Shown: piece by piece, positions 1-10,105 of the stretch
Layout: the number at the start of each line of letters is the position of its first letter
How positions within the stretch are numbered: the stretch's first letter is position 1
Origin: Limnohabitans sp. Rim28
GTDB taxonomy: Bacteria > Pseudomonadota > Gammaproteobacteria > Burkholderiales > Burkholderiaceae_C
Assembly (NCBI RefSeq): GCF_000293865.2
Contig: NZ_ALKN02000010.1
Location: forward strand, 62,001 to 126,000
Reading direction: 5' to 3'
DNA: 64,000 bases
Position numbers and translations under genes: made by a program
Notes under the pieces: generated by a model
Databases searched by the model: none
What the model was told of the DNA's origin: nothing
What the model saw: the letters and a program-made list of their open reading frames with translations, nothing else

Positions 1-736
1 TTCTTTGGCCGGTGAATCGGGCCGCATGGCTGTGGTTGTGGGCATGGCCATGGCCCGGTTCCTCGTGCTCGGCCAAAGGGGCGACGCGCTGGTTGTTCAA
101 GGCGGACAAGCCCCATTGCCAGCTGCTGTTGCGACCAATGTCATTGCCCACTTTCAGGTTCAAAGTGGTGACGCGGTTGCCTGATTCGGCCATGGCTTGA
201 GGCACCAGTTTTTTGCCCCCAAACACCTCGGCGCCCAAGCGCAAGTAAAAAGGCGTGGGGGCGGTCCAGTTCATGCGCAGGCCGTCGTCGTACCAGTGCC
301 CTCCCAAAAAGGCCCGGTACAGCAAGGGCCGCTCGGCAAATTCGTCGGTGTGCGGGTGCAGCTCATTGAGGTAACCAATTTGCGAAGCAAAGCGACCGGC
401 CCGGACCTGAAGCCCTTGGGGCAGGCTGCGGGTTTGCACCCAAGCGTTTTCAAGGTGGTGCTCCAGTTTGCGGTCAGCACTGTGAAAGCCCAGGATCGCC
501 TCGCCACTCAGGTGCTCATTGAAGGCGCCGCGCAAGAGCACATCGCTGTGGCCCAGGCCCACACCTTGGTCGCGCGCGCCCAGTTCCAAGCCCCGTGAGG
601 TGCTGGCGGCATCCAAGACCACGCCGGCTTGCCAGCGCTCAGGGGGTGGGGTTTTTTGGGCCCAGGTGCTCATTGGCACAGCGCTCAGCGCCCCAGCGAG
701 GGCTGAAAGGGCGATCAGTGGGTTTTTAGCGGTCAT
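1..736 (-). CDS. Outer-membrane beta-barrel protein with His-rich segment (C-terminus outside window)
   Basis: The ATG is at 736 and about 245 codons lie in the window; the frame is still open at the left edge. Residues 1-27 form a signal peptide (hydrophobic core, ending TWAQ). The rest has short alternating polar/hydrophobic strands rich in G, N and aromatic residues, as in porin-type outer-membrane barrels. Residues about 221-235 are very His-rich (EHEEPGHGHAHNHSH), which suggests transition-metal binding. The gene diverges from a Fur-family regulator, and a Fur/Zur-like palindrome sits 31 bases upstream of its start. I infer a metal-regulated, probably zinc-related, outer-membrane protein. 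No catalytic motif or TonB box is visible, and transport specificity cannot be assigned. Confidence 0.6.
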   Translation of the reverse strand, partial: MTAKNPLIALSALAGALSAVPMSTWAQKTPPPERWQAGVVLDAASTSRGLELGARDQGVGLGHSDVLLRGAFNEHLSGEAILGFHSADRKLEHHLENAWVQTRSLPQGLQVRAGRFASQIGYLNELHPHTDEFAERPLLYRAFLGGHWYDDGLRMNWTAPTPFYLRLGAEVFGGKKLVPQAMAESGNRVTTLNLKVGNDIGRNSSWQWGLSALNNQRVAPLAEHEEPGHGHAHNHSHAARFTGQR

Positions 737-766
737 GGATTGGCGCTCATCAAAAGTTGCAATACT

Positions 767-790
767 CTAATGATAATGGTTTATCAGTAG
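767..790. promoter_or_regulatory. Fur/Zur-type palindromic operator between divergent genes
   Basis: Two arms, CTAaTGATAA and TTATCAgTAG, are separated by 4 bases and are exact inverted repeats except at one position per arm. The AT-rich TGATAA...TTATCA core resembles Fur and Zur boxes. It lies between the His-rich outer-membrane protein gene (start 736) and the Fur-family regulator gene (start 824), so one site could control both, including autoregulation. The metal sensed is inferred, not shown. Confidence 0.7.
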
Positions 791-823
791 CAAAATCAAA
801 TTTTTTTGCAGTAAGCTCGCGGC

Positions 824-1195
824 GTGGAAAGATCAACCCGTCAACGAACCGCGATTGCGCAAGCCCTGGCTGCTGTGGGGCAACCGCTGCTGCCCCAAGA
901 ACTGCTGCTGGAGGCGCAAAAAAGTGTGCCCAGCCTGAGCTTGGCCACGGTGTACCGCAACCTCAAGGGCTTGGTTGAAGACGGTGTGGTGGATGTGGTG
1001 GCATTGCCCGGTGAGGCCACCCGGTATGAATCACACCGGCACCACCACCACCACCATTTTCATTGCAGCAGTTGCCAAAAGGTGTTTGACATCGATGCCT
1101 GCCCGGGCGACCTGGGTCACTTGCTGCCCAAAGGGTACGAGCTGGCCTCTCATGAGCTGACCTTCTATGGCCGCTGCGCGGGCTGCGTGGCTTGA
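824..1195 (+). CDS. Fur-family metalloregulator, probably Zur-like
   Basis: This 123-residue protein has Fur-family architecture. An N-terminal winged helix carries the recognition segment SLATVYRNLKGL (39-50). A C-terminal dimerisation region carries two structural zinc pairs, C81/C84 and C118/C121. Between them residues 71-80 are almost entirely His, forming the hinge metal site. The start codon is GTG. At 123 residues it is shorter than typical Fur (about 140-150). Its pairing with a His-rich outer-membrane protein and a palindrome between them suggests zinc control (Zur), but Fur, PerR or Mur-type sensing cannot be excluded from sequence alone. Confidence 0.85.
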   Translation: MERSTRQRTAIAQALAAVGQPLLPQELLLEAQKSVPSLSLATVYRNLKGLVEDGVVDVVALPGEATRYESHRHHHHHHFHCSSCQKVFDIDACPGDLGHLLPKGYELASHELTFYGRCAGCVA

Positions 1196-1209
1196 GCCCT
1201 TGAGCTTGA

Positions 1210-2529
1210 TCAGGGACGCAGCAGGCCATCCAGGTTCTTCACGTCGTCCGCTTTGAGCACGCCAGCCGCTTGGCGCAGGCGCAGTTGCCCCACCAACACG
1301 TCATGCCGCGCTTTGGCCAGATCCCGTTTGGTTTGGAACAGCTGGCTTTGGCTGTTGAGCACATCGATGTTGATGCGCACACCCACTTGGTAACCCAGTT
1401 TGTTGGCATCCAAAGCGCTTTGGCTGGAGGCCTCGGCGGCTTGCAGGGCCTTGATCTGGCTTAAACCCGATTCGACGCCAAAAAATGCGGTGCGTGTGGA
1501 CTGGGCCACATTGCGTTGGGCGGCTTCCAGGTCGTTGCGCGCTTTTTCTTCCAGGGCCACTGTTTCGCGGATGCGGTTTTGACTGGCCTGCCCGGTGTAC
1601 AGCGGCATGTTGAAGGCCACACCAATCGTGGCGGTGTTGTTGTTGACTTGCACTTGTGAGCCGTTTTGGAAACGGGCCATGCCATAACTGGCATTGAGGT
1701 CCAGCGTGGGTTTTTCGGCGGCCCTGGCTTTTTCGATCTCCAGGCGTGCCACCTCGAGGGCAATGCGGGCTGCCGTGAGGTTGCCATTGTCCTGGCTTGA
1801 TTGCGCCACCCAAGACTGAACCGTGCCGGTTTGCAAGCGGTCGATGTTGGCGGCCACCAGCAAGGGCTGTGGCTTGACTTGCGGCTGGCCCACGGTGTCG
1901 GCCAAGATGCCTTGTTTGACGCGCAAATCGTTGTCGGCGGCAATTTCTTGGGCAGTGACCAAGTCAAAACGGGCTTGGGCTTCGCGGGTGTCGGTGATGG
2001 TGGAGGTGCCCACCTCAAAATTGCGTTTTGCCGCGGCCAGCTGTTCTGACACCGCTGATTTTTGGGCCTTCACAAAGTTCAGGCTTTCCTGAGCGGTCAA
2101 CACATCGAAGTAGGCCTGGCTCAAGCGCACGATCAAGTCTTGTTCAGCGATTTTGAGTTGGGCCTCGCCCAGTGCCACTTGCTTCATGCCCTGCTCGTAG
2201 CTGGCCTTGTTGCCCGGGCGGTACAGGGGCTGGGTGCCGCTGAACGTCATGTTGCGGGCGCCAGTTTGTCGGTTGAGCGTGGGGAGCTCGATGTTGCTTT
2301 CGGACACGTTGGCCCCCAAGTTGGCCGTGGGGCGCAAGAGGGCCTTGGCCTGCTCTGCGCGGGCCAAGCTGGCATCGAACTGGGAACGGGCCGATTTGTA
2401 CGTGGCGTCGTGCCCTTTGGCCGCCTCGAACAACTGGGACAAGCTTTGGGCGGTGGCAGGGCCAGTGAAGGCGGCCATCAGGGCCAAAGTCAGGGGCAAG
2501 GTTCGCAGTGTCATGGCTTTTTTCTTCAT
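1210..2529 (-). CDS. tolC: TolC-family outer-membrane efflux protein
   Basis: The product is about 439 residues, the usual TolC length, starting at MKKKAMTLRTL with a signal peptide ending near PATAQS. The body contains the two long helical OEP repeats of TolC (segments such as LIVRLSQAYFDVLTAQESL and RNVAQSTRTAFFGVESG) and YQVGVRINIDVLNSQSQL near the C-terminus, typical of TolC. It would form the outer-membrane channel for the RND pump encoded upstream in the same leftward operon. The frame is open further upstream to 2718, but that extension is low-quality sequence without a signal peptide, so the start at 2529 (or 2514) is preferred. Confidence 0.92.
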   Translation of the reverse strand: MKKKAMTLRTLPLTLALMAAFTGPATAQSLSQLFEAAKGHDATYKSARSQFDASLARAEQAKALLRPTANLGANVSESNIELPTLNRQTGARNMTFSGTQPLYRPGNKASYEQGMKQVALGEAQLKIAEQDLIVRLSQAYFDVLTAQESLNFVKAQKSAVSEQLAAAKRNFEVGTSTITDTREAQARFDLVTAQEIAADNDLRVKQGILADTVGQPQVKPQPLLVAANIDRLQTGTVQSWVAQSSQDNGNLTAARIALEVARLEIEKARAAEKPTLDLNASYGMARFQNGSQVQVNNNTATIGVAFNMPLYTGQASQNRIRETVALEEKARNDLEAAQRNVAQSTRTAFFGVESGLSQIKALQAAEASSQSALDANKLGYQVGVRINIDVLNSQSQLFQTKRDLAKARHDVLVGQLRLRQAAGVLKADDVKNLDGLLRP

Positions 2530-2582
2530 CAAAGACGGCCCATCATGGGTCCAGGGTGAGCCCAGGGGCGGCACAAAGGGGC

Positions 2583-2912
2583 TCAATAAACCGGGATGCT
2601 GGGGTCGACTTGCGCCGACCAAGCATGGATACCCCCCGCCACATTCACGACCTGAAAGCCGTGTTGCAACAAGAAGCTGGCCACCTGCATGCTGCGGCCA
2701 CCATGGTGGCAAAAGCAAGCGATGGGGCGTGTTTTGTCGAGTTCATCCAAGCGGGCCGGGATGGACTGCATGGGCATGTGCACCCAGTCTAGAGCCTCGG
2801 GCTTGGCGCAGGCGGTTTGCACCTCCCAGGCTTCGCGCACATCCAGCAAGACCGGGCGTTGCGTCTGTTGGCTGGCCCATTCGGCGATTTGAGAAGGGTA
2901 GAGCTGTTCCAT
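2583..2912 (-). CDS. Single-domain rhodanese-like protein
   Basis: A 109-residue single rhodanese domain with LLDVREAWE (22-30) and the active-site loop CHHGGRS beginning at Cys68. The loop Cys carries persulfide sulfur in active sulfurtransferases. It lies 7 bases after the PIMT-like gene and just before tolC in the efflux operon. A longer start at 2948 would overlap the upstream gene by 29 bases; the ATG at 2912 has a GAG-type ribosome site and is preferred. Its substrate and link to efflux are unknown. The same neighbours are common in Burkholderiales (recollection, not checked). Confidence 0.88.
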   Translation of the reverse strand: MEQLYPSQIAEWASQQTQRPVLLDVREAWEVQTACAKPEALDWVHMPMQSIPARLDELDKTRPIACFCHHGGRSMQVASFLLQHGFQVVNVAGGIHAWSAQVDPSIPVY

Positions 2913-2919
2913 GGCGATC

Positions 2920-3579
2920 TCAAAATTTGAAGCGTGAGGGCTCGGCAAAACCCGTCAAGCGCGGGGCGTTGCAATCCCAGGGCTCCGTGGTGCTCCAGCT
3001 ATTTTCGCCGTTGCGGGTGATCAAGGTGGTGCGCATCATGGGCTCATCGCCCACGATGGCGACCAATCGACCGCCAATGCTCAATTGTTTGAGCAAAACC
3101 GCTGGGACTTCGGCCACCGAGCCGCTGAGCAAAATCGCGTCAAAGGGGCCATCTGCGGCCGCGCCCTGGCTGCCATCGGCTTGGCGCACCGTGACGTTGT
3201 GCACGCCCGCTTTTTGCAAATTGCTTGGGGCTTGGGCGGCCAGTGTGGCGTCCAATTCGAGGCTCAGCACGCTGGCGGCTTGGTGGCCCAGCAAGGCCGC
3301 CATGAAGCCAGAGCCCGTGCCAATGTCCAGCACTTTGTCGGTGGGGCGCACGGCCAAGTCTTGCAGCATTCGGGCTTGCACGCGGGGGGCCAGCATGACC
3401 TGGTTGGGGGCTTTGCCCAGGGGAATTTCCATGTCCACAAAGGCCAGTGCTTTGTGTGCCAATGGAGCGAAGTCCTCGCGCCGAACGGTGGACAGCAGGG
3501 CCAAAACATTCGGATCCAGCACTTCCCAAGGGCGGATTTGCTGTTCAATCATGTTGAAGCGGGCTTGGTTCAGATCCAT
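2920..3579 (-). CDS. Protein-L-isoaspartate methyltransferase-like SAM-dependent methyltransferase
   Basis: A 219-residue protein of the PCMT fold with SAM-binding motif I VLDIGTGSGF (83-92) and DAILLSGSVAEVP later. The start at 3579 follows AGGAG with good spacing; an in-frame ATG at 3621 lacks one. True isoaspartyl methyltransferases carry a conserved QTISQP-type loop that supplies a Ser/Thr to the substrate site. Here the equivalent is GKAPNQVMLAP (55-65), with no TIS. So the family assignment is firm, but isoaspartyl repair activity is doubtful. It lies in the efflux operon between the RND pump and rhodanese genes. Confidence 0.8.
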   Translation of the reverse strand: MDLNQARFNMIEQQIRPWEVLDPNVLALLSTVRREDFAPLAHKALAFVDMEIPLGKAPNQVMLAPRVQARMLQDLAVRPTDKVLDIGTGSGFMAALLGHQAASVLSLELDATLAAQAPSNLQKAGVHNVTVRQADGSQGAAADGPFDAILLSGSVAEVPAVLLKQLSIGGRLVAIVGDEPMMRTTLITRNGENSWSTTEPWDCNAPRLTGFAEPSRFKF

Positions 3580-3630
3580 TTGCGGTAACTCCTGCGGGGC
3601 TTGATCGGGTAACGGGTTCAAAACAACATT

Positions 3631-6600
3631 TTAAGCGGCGTGGGTGTCTTGACTCTGACGCGCAGGGGCCAGTCCCACTTTGCGCCGCAACCATTGCGCC
3701 AAGTCGTCCAAATAGCAATAGACCACGGGCACCACCACCAAGGTCAGCAGCGAAGAGGTGATGACCCCGCCAATGACCGCTTGACCCATGGGGGCGCGCT
3801 GCTCCGAGCCCTCGCTCAGGGCAAAAGCCAAGGGCACCATGCCAAAAATCATCGCCAAAGTGGTCATCAAAATGGGGCGCAGACGCACCTTGGCCGCCAT
3901 CAGCAAGGCTTCGTTGCGCGGCAGTCCTTGGGTCAGGGTGCCGTGTTCATCGGTCTGGTCGGCACGGGCTCTGATGGCGAAATCGATCAGCAAAATCGCA
4001 TTTTTGGTGGCCAAGCCCATCAGCATGATCACGCCAATGATGGAGAACATCGACAAGGTGGACCCAAACACCATGAGGGCCAGCACCACACCGATCAAGG
4101 TCAGGGGCAAGGAAGTCATGAGGGCCAAGGGCTGGAAAAAGCTCTTGAACTGGCTGGCCAGAATCATGTAGATGAAGATCACCGCCATCAACAGGGCCGA
4201 CAAGGCGTAGCCAAAGGACTCGGCCATGTTTTTGGTGGCGCCGCCAAAACTGTAGTGGTAACCAGGGGGCAGGTTCAAGCTGTCCATGGCGGCACGCACG
4301 TCGGCAGACACTTCGCCTGCTGAGCGCCCGAACACGTTGGCGTTGATGGCCACTTCGCGCGACATGTCGCGCCGGTTGATCTGGTTGGAGCCGGTGGTCT
4401 CGGTGACGTGCGCCACCTGACCCAAGCGCACGATGCGCGGGCTGCCATCGGCTGCGCTGGCCAGCACAAAGGGCAGGCGCTCCAGATCTTGTGGGCTGTT
4501 GCGGGCTTCTGGTGAGAGGCGCACATTCACGTCGTAGGTTTGGTCGTCGGGCGCGCGCCAATTGCCCACAATTTGTCCGGCCACCAGGGTTCGCAAAGGA
4601 CCGGCCAGCTGCGCTGTGCCCAACCCCAAGTCGGATGCGGCGTCGCGTTGGATCTCAATCTTGACCATGGGCTTGAACGGTTTCACGCTGGAGTCCAAAT
4701 CGACCAAGCCGGGAATGGCGCGCACTTTGTCCAGCGCCAACAAGGCCAGGCGTTCGAGCTCTTGCTGGTCGGGGCCTTTGAGGGAAAACTCGATTTGTTT
4801 GTTGCCACCCACTGCGTCGAGCAAGCCCGCATGCGTCACGGCCACGCCGGGCACTTGCTTCAGGCGGTCGCGCAGGACGGCTGACATTTGGTCCGCATTG
4901 CGGTCGCGTTTTTTGCGCTCCACCAAGCGGATGTAAAGGTTGACGTTGTTTTTGCCTTGCGCGTTGGCGGTGTTGATGGTGCTGAGGGTGTAGACCACCT
5001 CGGGAAACTCGCGCAAGATGGCTTCGACCTGCCGGGCTTTGGCTTCGGTGGCTTCGAGCGATGTGCCCACCGGGGTTTCAAACTTGAGCGAGGTCTCTGA
5101 AAAGTCGGCTTTGGGGACGAACTCGGTGCCCAACAAGCGGATCATGAACAAGCTGGCCACAAAGATGGCCAAAGCCAAAAAGACGGTGGCTTTTTTGTAC
5201 ACCAAGGCCCATCGCAACAGGGCTTGGTAGCCATCGGCCAGACGCTCGGTGCCTTGGTCAAACCAGCCGGTCACACGGCCAATGGTCTTGTCGTACAAAC
5301 TCACGGGGGCTTGGTTTTTACCGTGCGTGTCGATGGCCGGGTCATGCCAGATGCTCGACAGCATCGGGTCCAGCGTGAAGCTCACAAACATCGAGATCAT
5401 CACCGCCGCCACGATGGTGATGCCGAACTCGTGGAAGAACTTGCCGATGATGCCTTCCATGAAGCCAATCGGCAAAAACACCGCCACGATGGACAAGGTG
5501 GTGGCCAGTACAGCCAAGCCAATTTCTTGCGTGCCGTCCATGGCGGCGCGGTAGGTGGTCTTGCCCATCTGCACATGGCGCACGATGTTCTCGCGCACCA
5601 CGATGGCGTCGTCGATCAGCAGACCCACGCAAAGACTCAGCGCCATCAGCGTGATCATGTTGATGGTGAAGCCAAACATCTGCATGAACATGAAGGTGCC
5701 GATGATGGAAATCGGCAGCGTCAGCCCGGTGATCACAGTCGAGCGCCATGAGTTGAGGAACAAAAACACAATCAACACCGTGAGGACGGCGCCCTCAATC
5801 AGGGTTTGGCGCACGTTGTTGACCGACAAACGGATGGGGCGTGAGTTGTCGGTGATGGGCTCCAGCCTGAGACCCTTAGGCAGTTGGGCCTGCATGTCGG
5901 CCACGGCCTTGACCAGACCGTCCACCACTTGGATGGTGTTCTCGTCTTGTGACTTTTGCACCGACATCAAGAGGGTGCGCTGGCCGTTGTAAAGCGCCAG
6001 GTTTTCCAGCTCTTGTGCGCCATCTTGCACGGTGGCCACTTGCGACAGGCGAATGGGCGTGCCGTTTTTGCGCGCCACGATGATGCGCCCAAAGTCTTCG
6101 GGTCTGGCCATGCGTGAGCTAATTTGTACCGCGCTTTCTTGCTGCAGCGAGCGGATGGCGCCAACCGGCAAGTCTTGGTTTTCGTTGCGCACGGCGGCCA
6201 CCACCTGCTCGGCCGTGATGCCCAGGGCCTCCATCTGGGCCGGTTGCAGGTACAGGTTGATCTCGCGTTTGCTGCCACCGACCATGGTGACCGAGCCCAC
6301 GCCACGCACGTTTTCCAAGCGCTTTTTCAGCACCTGTTCGGACCAATTGGTCAATTCCACCGCGTTGAGTTGCTTGCCCTCGGGGATCACGGCCAGTGAC
6401 CAGACCGCACGGCTGGCCGGGTCGAATCGGAGCACCCGGGGCTCTTTGACTTCGGTGCGCAGCAATGGGCGCAGTGAGGCGACTTTTTCGCGCACATCTT
6501 CGGCGGCTTTGCGGCCATCGATGTGCAGCTGAAACTCGATGATCACCAAGGACTGGTTTTCGTAGCTGCGTGAGGTCAGGGCGCTGATGCCAGCGATCGA

Positions 6601-6816
6601 GTTGACGCCTTCCTCGATCTTTTTAGAGACTTCACTCTCCACAATCTCGGGGGATGCACCGGGGTATTCGGTGCTGATGACCACCACCGGGAAATCGATA
6701 TTGGGAAACTGATCGACCTTCAGGCGTTGGTACGAAAAGAGGCCCATGACCACAATGGCCAACATGACCATGGTGGCAAAAACTGGGTTTTGCAGACTGA
6801 CGCGGGTGAACCACAT
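3631..6816 (-). CDS. RND efflux pump, inner-membrane transporter (AcrB/MdtB-like)
   Basis: The 1061-residue product has full RND length, with two halves of transmembrane helices plus large periplasmic loops. The N-terminus ([20 protein letters not shown]) is the first membrane helix. The fourth helix contains the paired acidic residues of the proton relay ([13 protein letters not shown]), as in drug and organic-solute exporters of the HAE1 group. [19 protein letters not shown] and the C-terminal [20 protein letters not shown] are typical RND segments. It is flanked by its adaptor (12 bases upstream) and, further downstream, tolC. A TetR gene heads the operon. The exported compound is unknown. 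Confidence 0.95.
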   Translation of the reverse strand: MWFTRVSLQNPVFATMVMLAIVVMGLFSYQRLKVDQFPNIDFPVVVISTEYPGASPEIVESEVSKKIEEGVNSIAGISALTSRSYENQSLVIIEFQLHIDGRKAAEDVREKVASLRPLLRTEVKEPRVLRFDPASRAVWSLAVIPEGKQLNAVELTNWSEQVLKKRLENVRGVGSVTMVGGSKREINLYLQPAQMEALGITAEQVVAAVRNENQDLPVGAIRSLQQESAVQISSRMARPEDFGRIIVARKNGTPIRLSQVATVQDGAQELENLALYNGQRTLLMSVQKSQDENTIQVVDGLVKAVADMQAQLPKGLRLEPITDNSRPIRLSVNNVRQTLIEGAVLTVLIVFLFLNSWRSTVITGLTLPISIIGTFMFMQMFGFTINMITLMALSLCVGLLIDDAIVVRENIVRHVQMGKTTYRAAMDGTQEIGLAVLATTLSIVAVFLPIGFMEGIIGKFFHEFGITIVAAVMISMFVSFTLDPMLSSIWHDPAIDTHGKNQAPVSLYDKTIGRVTGWFDQGTERLADGYQALLRWALVYKKATVFLALAIFVASLFMIRLLGTEFVPKADFSETSLKFETPVGTSLEATEAKARQVEAILREFPEVVYTLSTINTANAQGKNNVNLYIRLVERKKRDRNADQMSAVLRDRLKQVPGVAVTHAGLLDAVGGNKQIEFSLKGPDQQELERLALLALDKVRAIPGLVDLDSSVKPFKPMVKIEIQRDAASDLGLGTAQLAGPLRTLVAGQIVGNWRAPDDQTYDVNVRLSPEARNSPQDLERLPFVLASAADGSPRIVRLGQVAHVTETTGSNQINRRDMSREVAINANVFGRSAGEVSADVRAAMDSLNLPPGYHYSFGGATKNMAESFGYALSALLMAVIFIYMILASQFKSFFQPLALMTSLPLTLIGVVLALMVFGSTLSMFSIIGVIMLMGLATKNAILLIDFAIRARADQTDEHGTLTQGLPRNEALLMAAKVRLRPILMTTLAMIFGMVPLAFALSEGSEQRAPMGQAVIGGVITSSLLTLVVVPVVYCYLDDLAQWLRRKVGLAPARQSQDTHAA

Positions 6817-6828
6817 GCGCTCAATTCC

Positions 6829-7962
6829 TCAAGGTGTGGATTTGGCCGCTGCGGTGAACACCACGGCAACGCCTTCGCGCACCGGGCCGACACTGCCTGC
6901 CAAGACCTGCGCACCGGCCGTCAGGCCGCTGACGGCGATCAGACTTTCTCGTCCGCCTTCGCTGCGCGCGCCCGGTTGCACCGTGAGGTGCTGGATGACA
7001 CCGTCTTGCACCACCTGCACATAGGGCTGGGGTTTGTCGGTGCGCACGCTGCTGACGGGCACAGCCAGCACCTGCACGCTTTGTGTGCCCAGACTGCCTT
7101 GGGCAAACAGACCTTGGCGCAAGCCCTCGCGGCCTTGCATGCCCAGGTACACCACGATGCTGCGGCTGCCCATCTGGGCGCTGGGGTTGATACGCACGAC
7201 CTTGGCAGGCATGGGTTCTGCCAGGCCTTCAATGCGCAGTTGCGCGGTCATGCCCACTTTGACGCGGCTGGCTTCTTCGGTGCTCAGCGCTGCTTCCAAC
7301 TCCAGCCGTGACAGGTTGATCACTTCGATCAAGCGGGCTTCGATGGCCACACGCTCACCGGGCTGGGCCAGGCGCTGCGCCACCACGCCGGACAAGGGGG
7401 ACCGCAGGGTGGCGTCTGCGAGCGACTTGTTGGCCAAGTCCAGGGCCGCCAGCGCCGCCATGTGGGTGGCTTTGGCACCATTCAAGCTGGCTTGCGAGGC
7501 GAGCAAGGCGGTTTGTGAGATGAAGCCTTGGTTCACCAGCGCTTGGTTGTTGTCAAACTGGCGCTGTGCAATGTCCACTTGGGCCTTGGCCGCATCGGCT
7601 TGCTGCTGGGCTTGCCTGACGCGGGCTTGGAATTCGCTGGGGTCGATGCGTGCGACCACTTGACCAGCCTGCACCGTGTCCCCCTCTCGCACCGACATGT
7701 CTTGCAACTCGCCGGCGACCCTGGCCTTGATGATGGCGCTGTCGCTGGCTTTGAGAGGGCCTGACACCGCGATGCCCAGGTTCAAGGTTTGGATTTCGGC
7801 GGTGAAGACGTCGGTGCGGGCCAATTCGATGCGGGGCACAGCGGCGGTCAATGTGGGGGCGGGCGTCTTGGCCGCTTGGCGCTGTTGCATCCAGCGGGCA
7901 GCGCCTGCGACCAGTGCGGCCAAAGCCACAGCAGAAATGATCCAGAGGGTCGTTTTTTTCAT
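6829..7962 (-). CDS. RND efflux periplasmic adaptor (membrane fusion protein)
   Basis: A 377-residue HlyD/AcrA-type protein. An N-terminal membrane anchor (residues about 5-22) is followed by a biotinyl-lipoyl half-domain (SVREGDTVQAGQVVARIDP), an alpha-helical hairpin rich in Q and A, the second lipoyl half (LRSPLSGVVAQRLAQPGERV), and beta-barrel and membrane-proximal domains. It bridges the inner-membrane pump and TolC. It lies 12 bases upstream of the RND gene and 29 bases downstream of tetR, consistent with one transcript. Confidence 0.93.
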   Translation of the reverse strand: MKKTTLWIISAVALAALVAGAARWMQQRQAAKTPAPTLTAAVPRIELARTDVFTAEIQTLNLGIAVSGPLKASDSAIIKARVAGELQDMSVREGDTVQAGQVVARIDPSEFQARVRQAQQQADAAKAQVDIAQRQFDNNQALVNQGFISQTALLASQASLNGAKATHMAALAALDLANKSLADATLRSPLSGVVAQRLAQPGERVAIEARLIEVINLSRLELEAALSTEEASRVKVGMTAQLRIEGLAEPMPAKVVRINPSAQMGSRSIVVYLGMQGREGLRQGLFAQGSLGTQSVQVLAVPVSSVRTDKPQPYVQVVQDGVIQHLTVQPGARSEGGRESLIAVSGLTAGAQVLAGSVGPVREGVAVVFTAAAKSTP

Positions 7963-7991
7963 GGGTTCAAAGAAGGGCGGTTCGGTGCGGA

Positions 7992-8687
7992 TCAGCCTTG
8001 TGACAGGCCTCGTGCCAACAATTGGGCGTGCTGTGAGATGAAGGCTTCGGGGTCGATTTGCTCATGGCTGGGGCAGCAAGGCCCCATGGAGTGTTTCCAC
8101 ATGATCAAAAACAGCAAGGGGGACATGACCGAGTGCAGCGTCAAGTCGACATCGACGGCGCGAAATTCGCCTTGGTCGATGCCGCGCTGCAAAGCGCTGC
8201 GCACCAAGGCATGCGCTGGCGTGATGACCTCGGTGCGAAAAAAATCAACCAAGTCGGGGAAGTTGCTGGCTTCGCTCATCACCAATTTGGAAATCCCCGA
8301 AGCTTTGGTGGCGCCATAGCGCCGCCACCACTGCAGCATCATCCATTCGACCAAGGCGCCGCTGCTGCCCTGAAACTGCGCCACTTCGGCGGCACCTTGG
8401 GTCACGGGGGCAACCACGTTGTGGCGCACCACCGCCTTGAACAGGTCTTCCTTGCTGGGAAAGTACAAAAACAGGGTGCCTTTGGACACGCCAGCTCGGG
8501 CCGCTACTTCTTCGACACGGGTGGCGGCGTAGCCTTTTTCCACGAACAGATCCAAGGCCGCTTCGAGCAATTCACCCGGACGGTCTTGTTTGCGGCGTTC
8601 GCGCTTAGGGGGAGCGTGGGGGTCGGCGAGGTTCAAATGTCGGGGTTTAATGACTGACTGGTTATTAATGTACGCCGTGGGCGGCAT
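7992..8687 (-). CDS. TetR/AcrR-family repressor of the efflux operon
   Basis: The helix-turn-helix is clear (ATRVEEVAARAGVSKGTLFLYFPSKEDLFKAVV), preceded by RPGELLEAALDLFVEKGY, which is typical TetR. The C-terminal ligand domain is unassigned. It is the first gene of the leftward efflux operon and probably represses it in response to an exported compound. The start is uncertain: GTG at 8711, ATG at 8687 and TTG at 8636 are in frame, and the first two would encode about 20 extra residues ahead of the normal TetR N-terminus. An AT-rich inverted repeat at 8647-8668 lies within that stretch, which argues for a start downstream of it. Confidence 0.88.
   Translation of the reverse strand: MPPTAYINNQSVIKPRHLNLADPHAPPKRERRKQDRPGELLEAALDLFVEKGYAATRVEEVAARAGVSKGTLFLYFPSKEDLFKAVVRHNVVAPVTQGAAEVAQFQGSSGALVEWMMLQWWRRYGATKASGISKLVMSEASNFPDLVDFFRTEVITPAHALVRSALQRGIDQGEFRAVDVDLTLHSVMSPLLFLIMWKHSMGPCCPSHEQIDPEAFISQHAQLLARGLSQG
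8647..8668. promoter_or_regulatory. Candidate TetR operator
   Basis: An imperfect inverted repeat with arms TTAATnAC and GTnATTAA around a TGACTG core. GACTGACTGGT-like cores are common in operators of AcrR-type repressors. It sits at the front of the tetR-led efflux operon. Whether it is upstream of the true tetR start depends on the start choice. Confidence 0.45.
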
Positions 8688-8730
8688 GATCGTCAAGGCA
8701 TTGGCGCACACAGGCCATCAGACGGCGCAA

Positions 8731-8752
8731 AAAAGGGGCCGAAGCCCCTTTT
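8731..8752 (-). terminator. Rho-independent terminator after glutaryl-CoA dehydrogenase
   Basis: A stem AAAAGGGGC / GCCCCTTTT with a short loop lies downstream of the leftward gcdH gene, which ends at 8820. It has a T-run on either strand, so it may act in both directions and insulate gcdH from the tetR operon. Confidence 0.8.
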
Positions 8753-8819
8753 ATAGATCTGCCAACAGACCATTGGCCATGCGGATGCGCCGCAGACTGT
8801 GTCATAAGGGCGCAGGGCC

Positions 8820-10007
<1,188 letters not shown>

Positions 10008-10069
10008 GTGGGGTGTCTCCGTTAAAAATCTAAAGCCGATTGTCAGGCCGAGATAAATAGTTGTCTAAT

Positions 10070-10090
10070 ATTGATTGCCTATACATCAAT
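10070..10090. promoter_or_regulatory. LysR-type operator between gcdH and its regulator
   Basis: An exact inverted repeat, ATTGAT - 9 bases - ATCAAT, lies in the AT-rich 98-base gap between the two divergent genes. Dyads of this size with a T-N11-A core are the usual LysR-type binding sites. It is close to the regulator start (10106), as expected for autoregulation. Confidence 0.6.
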
Positions 10091-10105
10091 ACATAATTTT
10101 AATTC

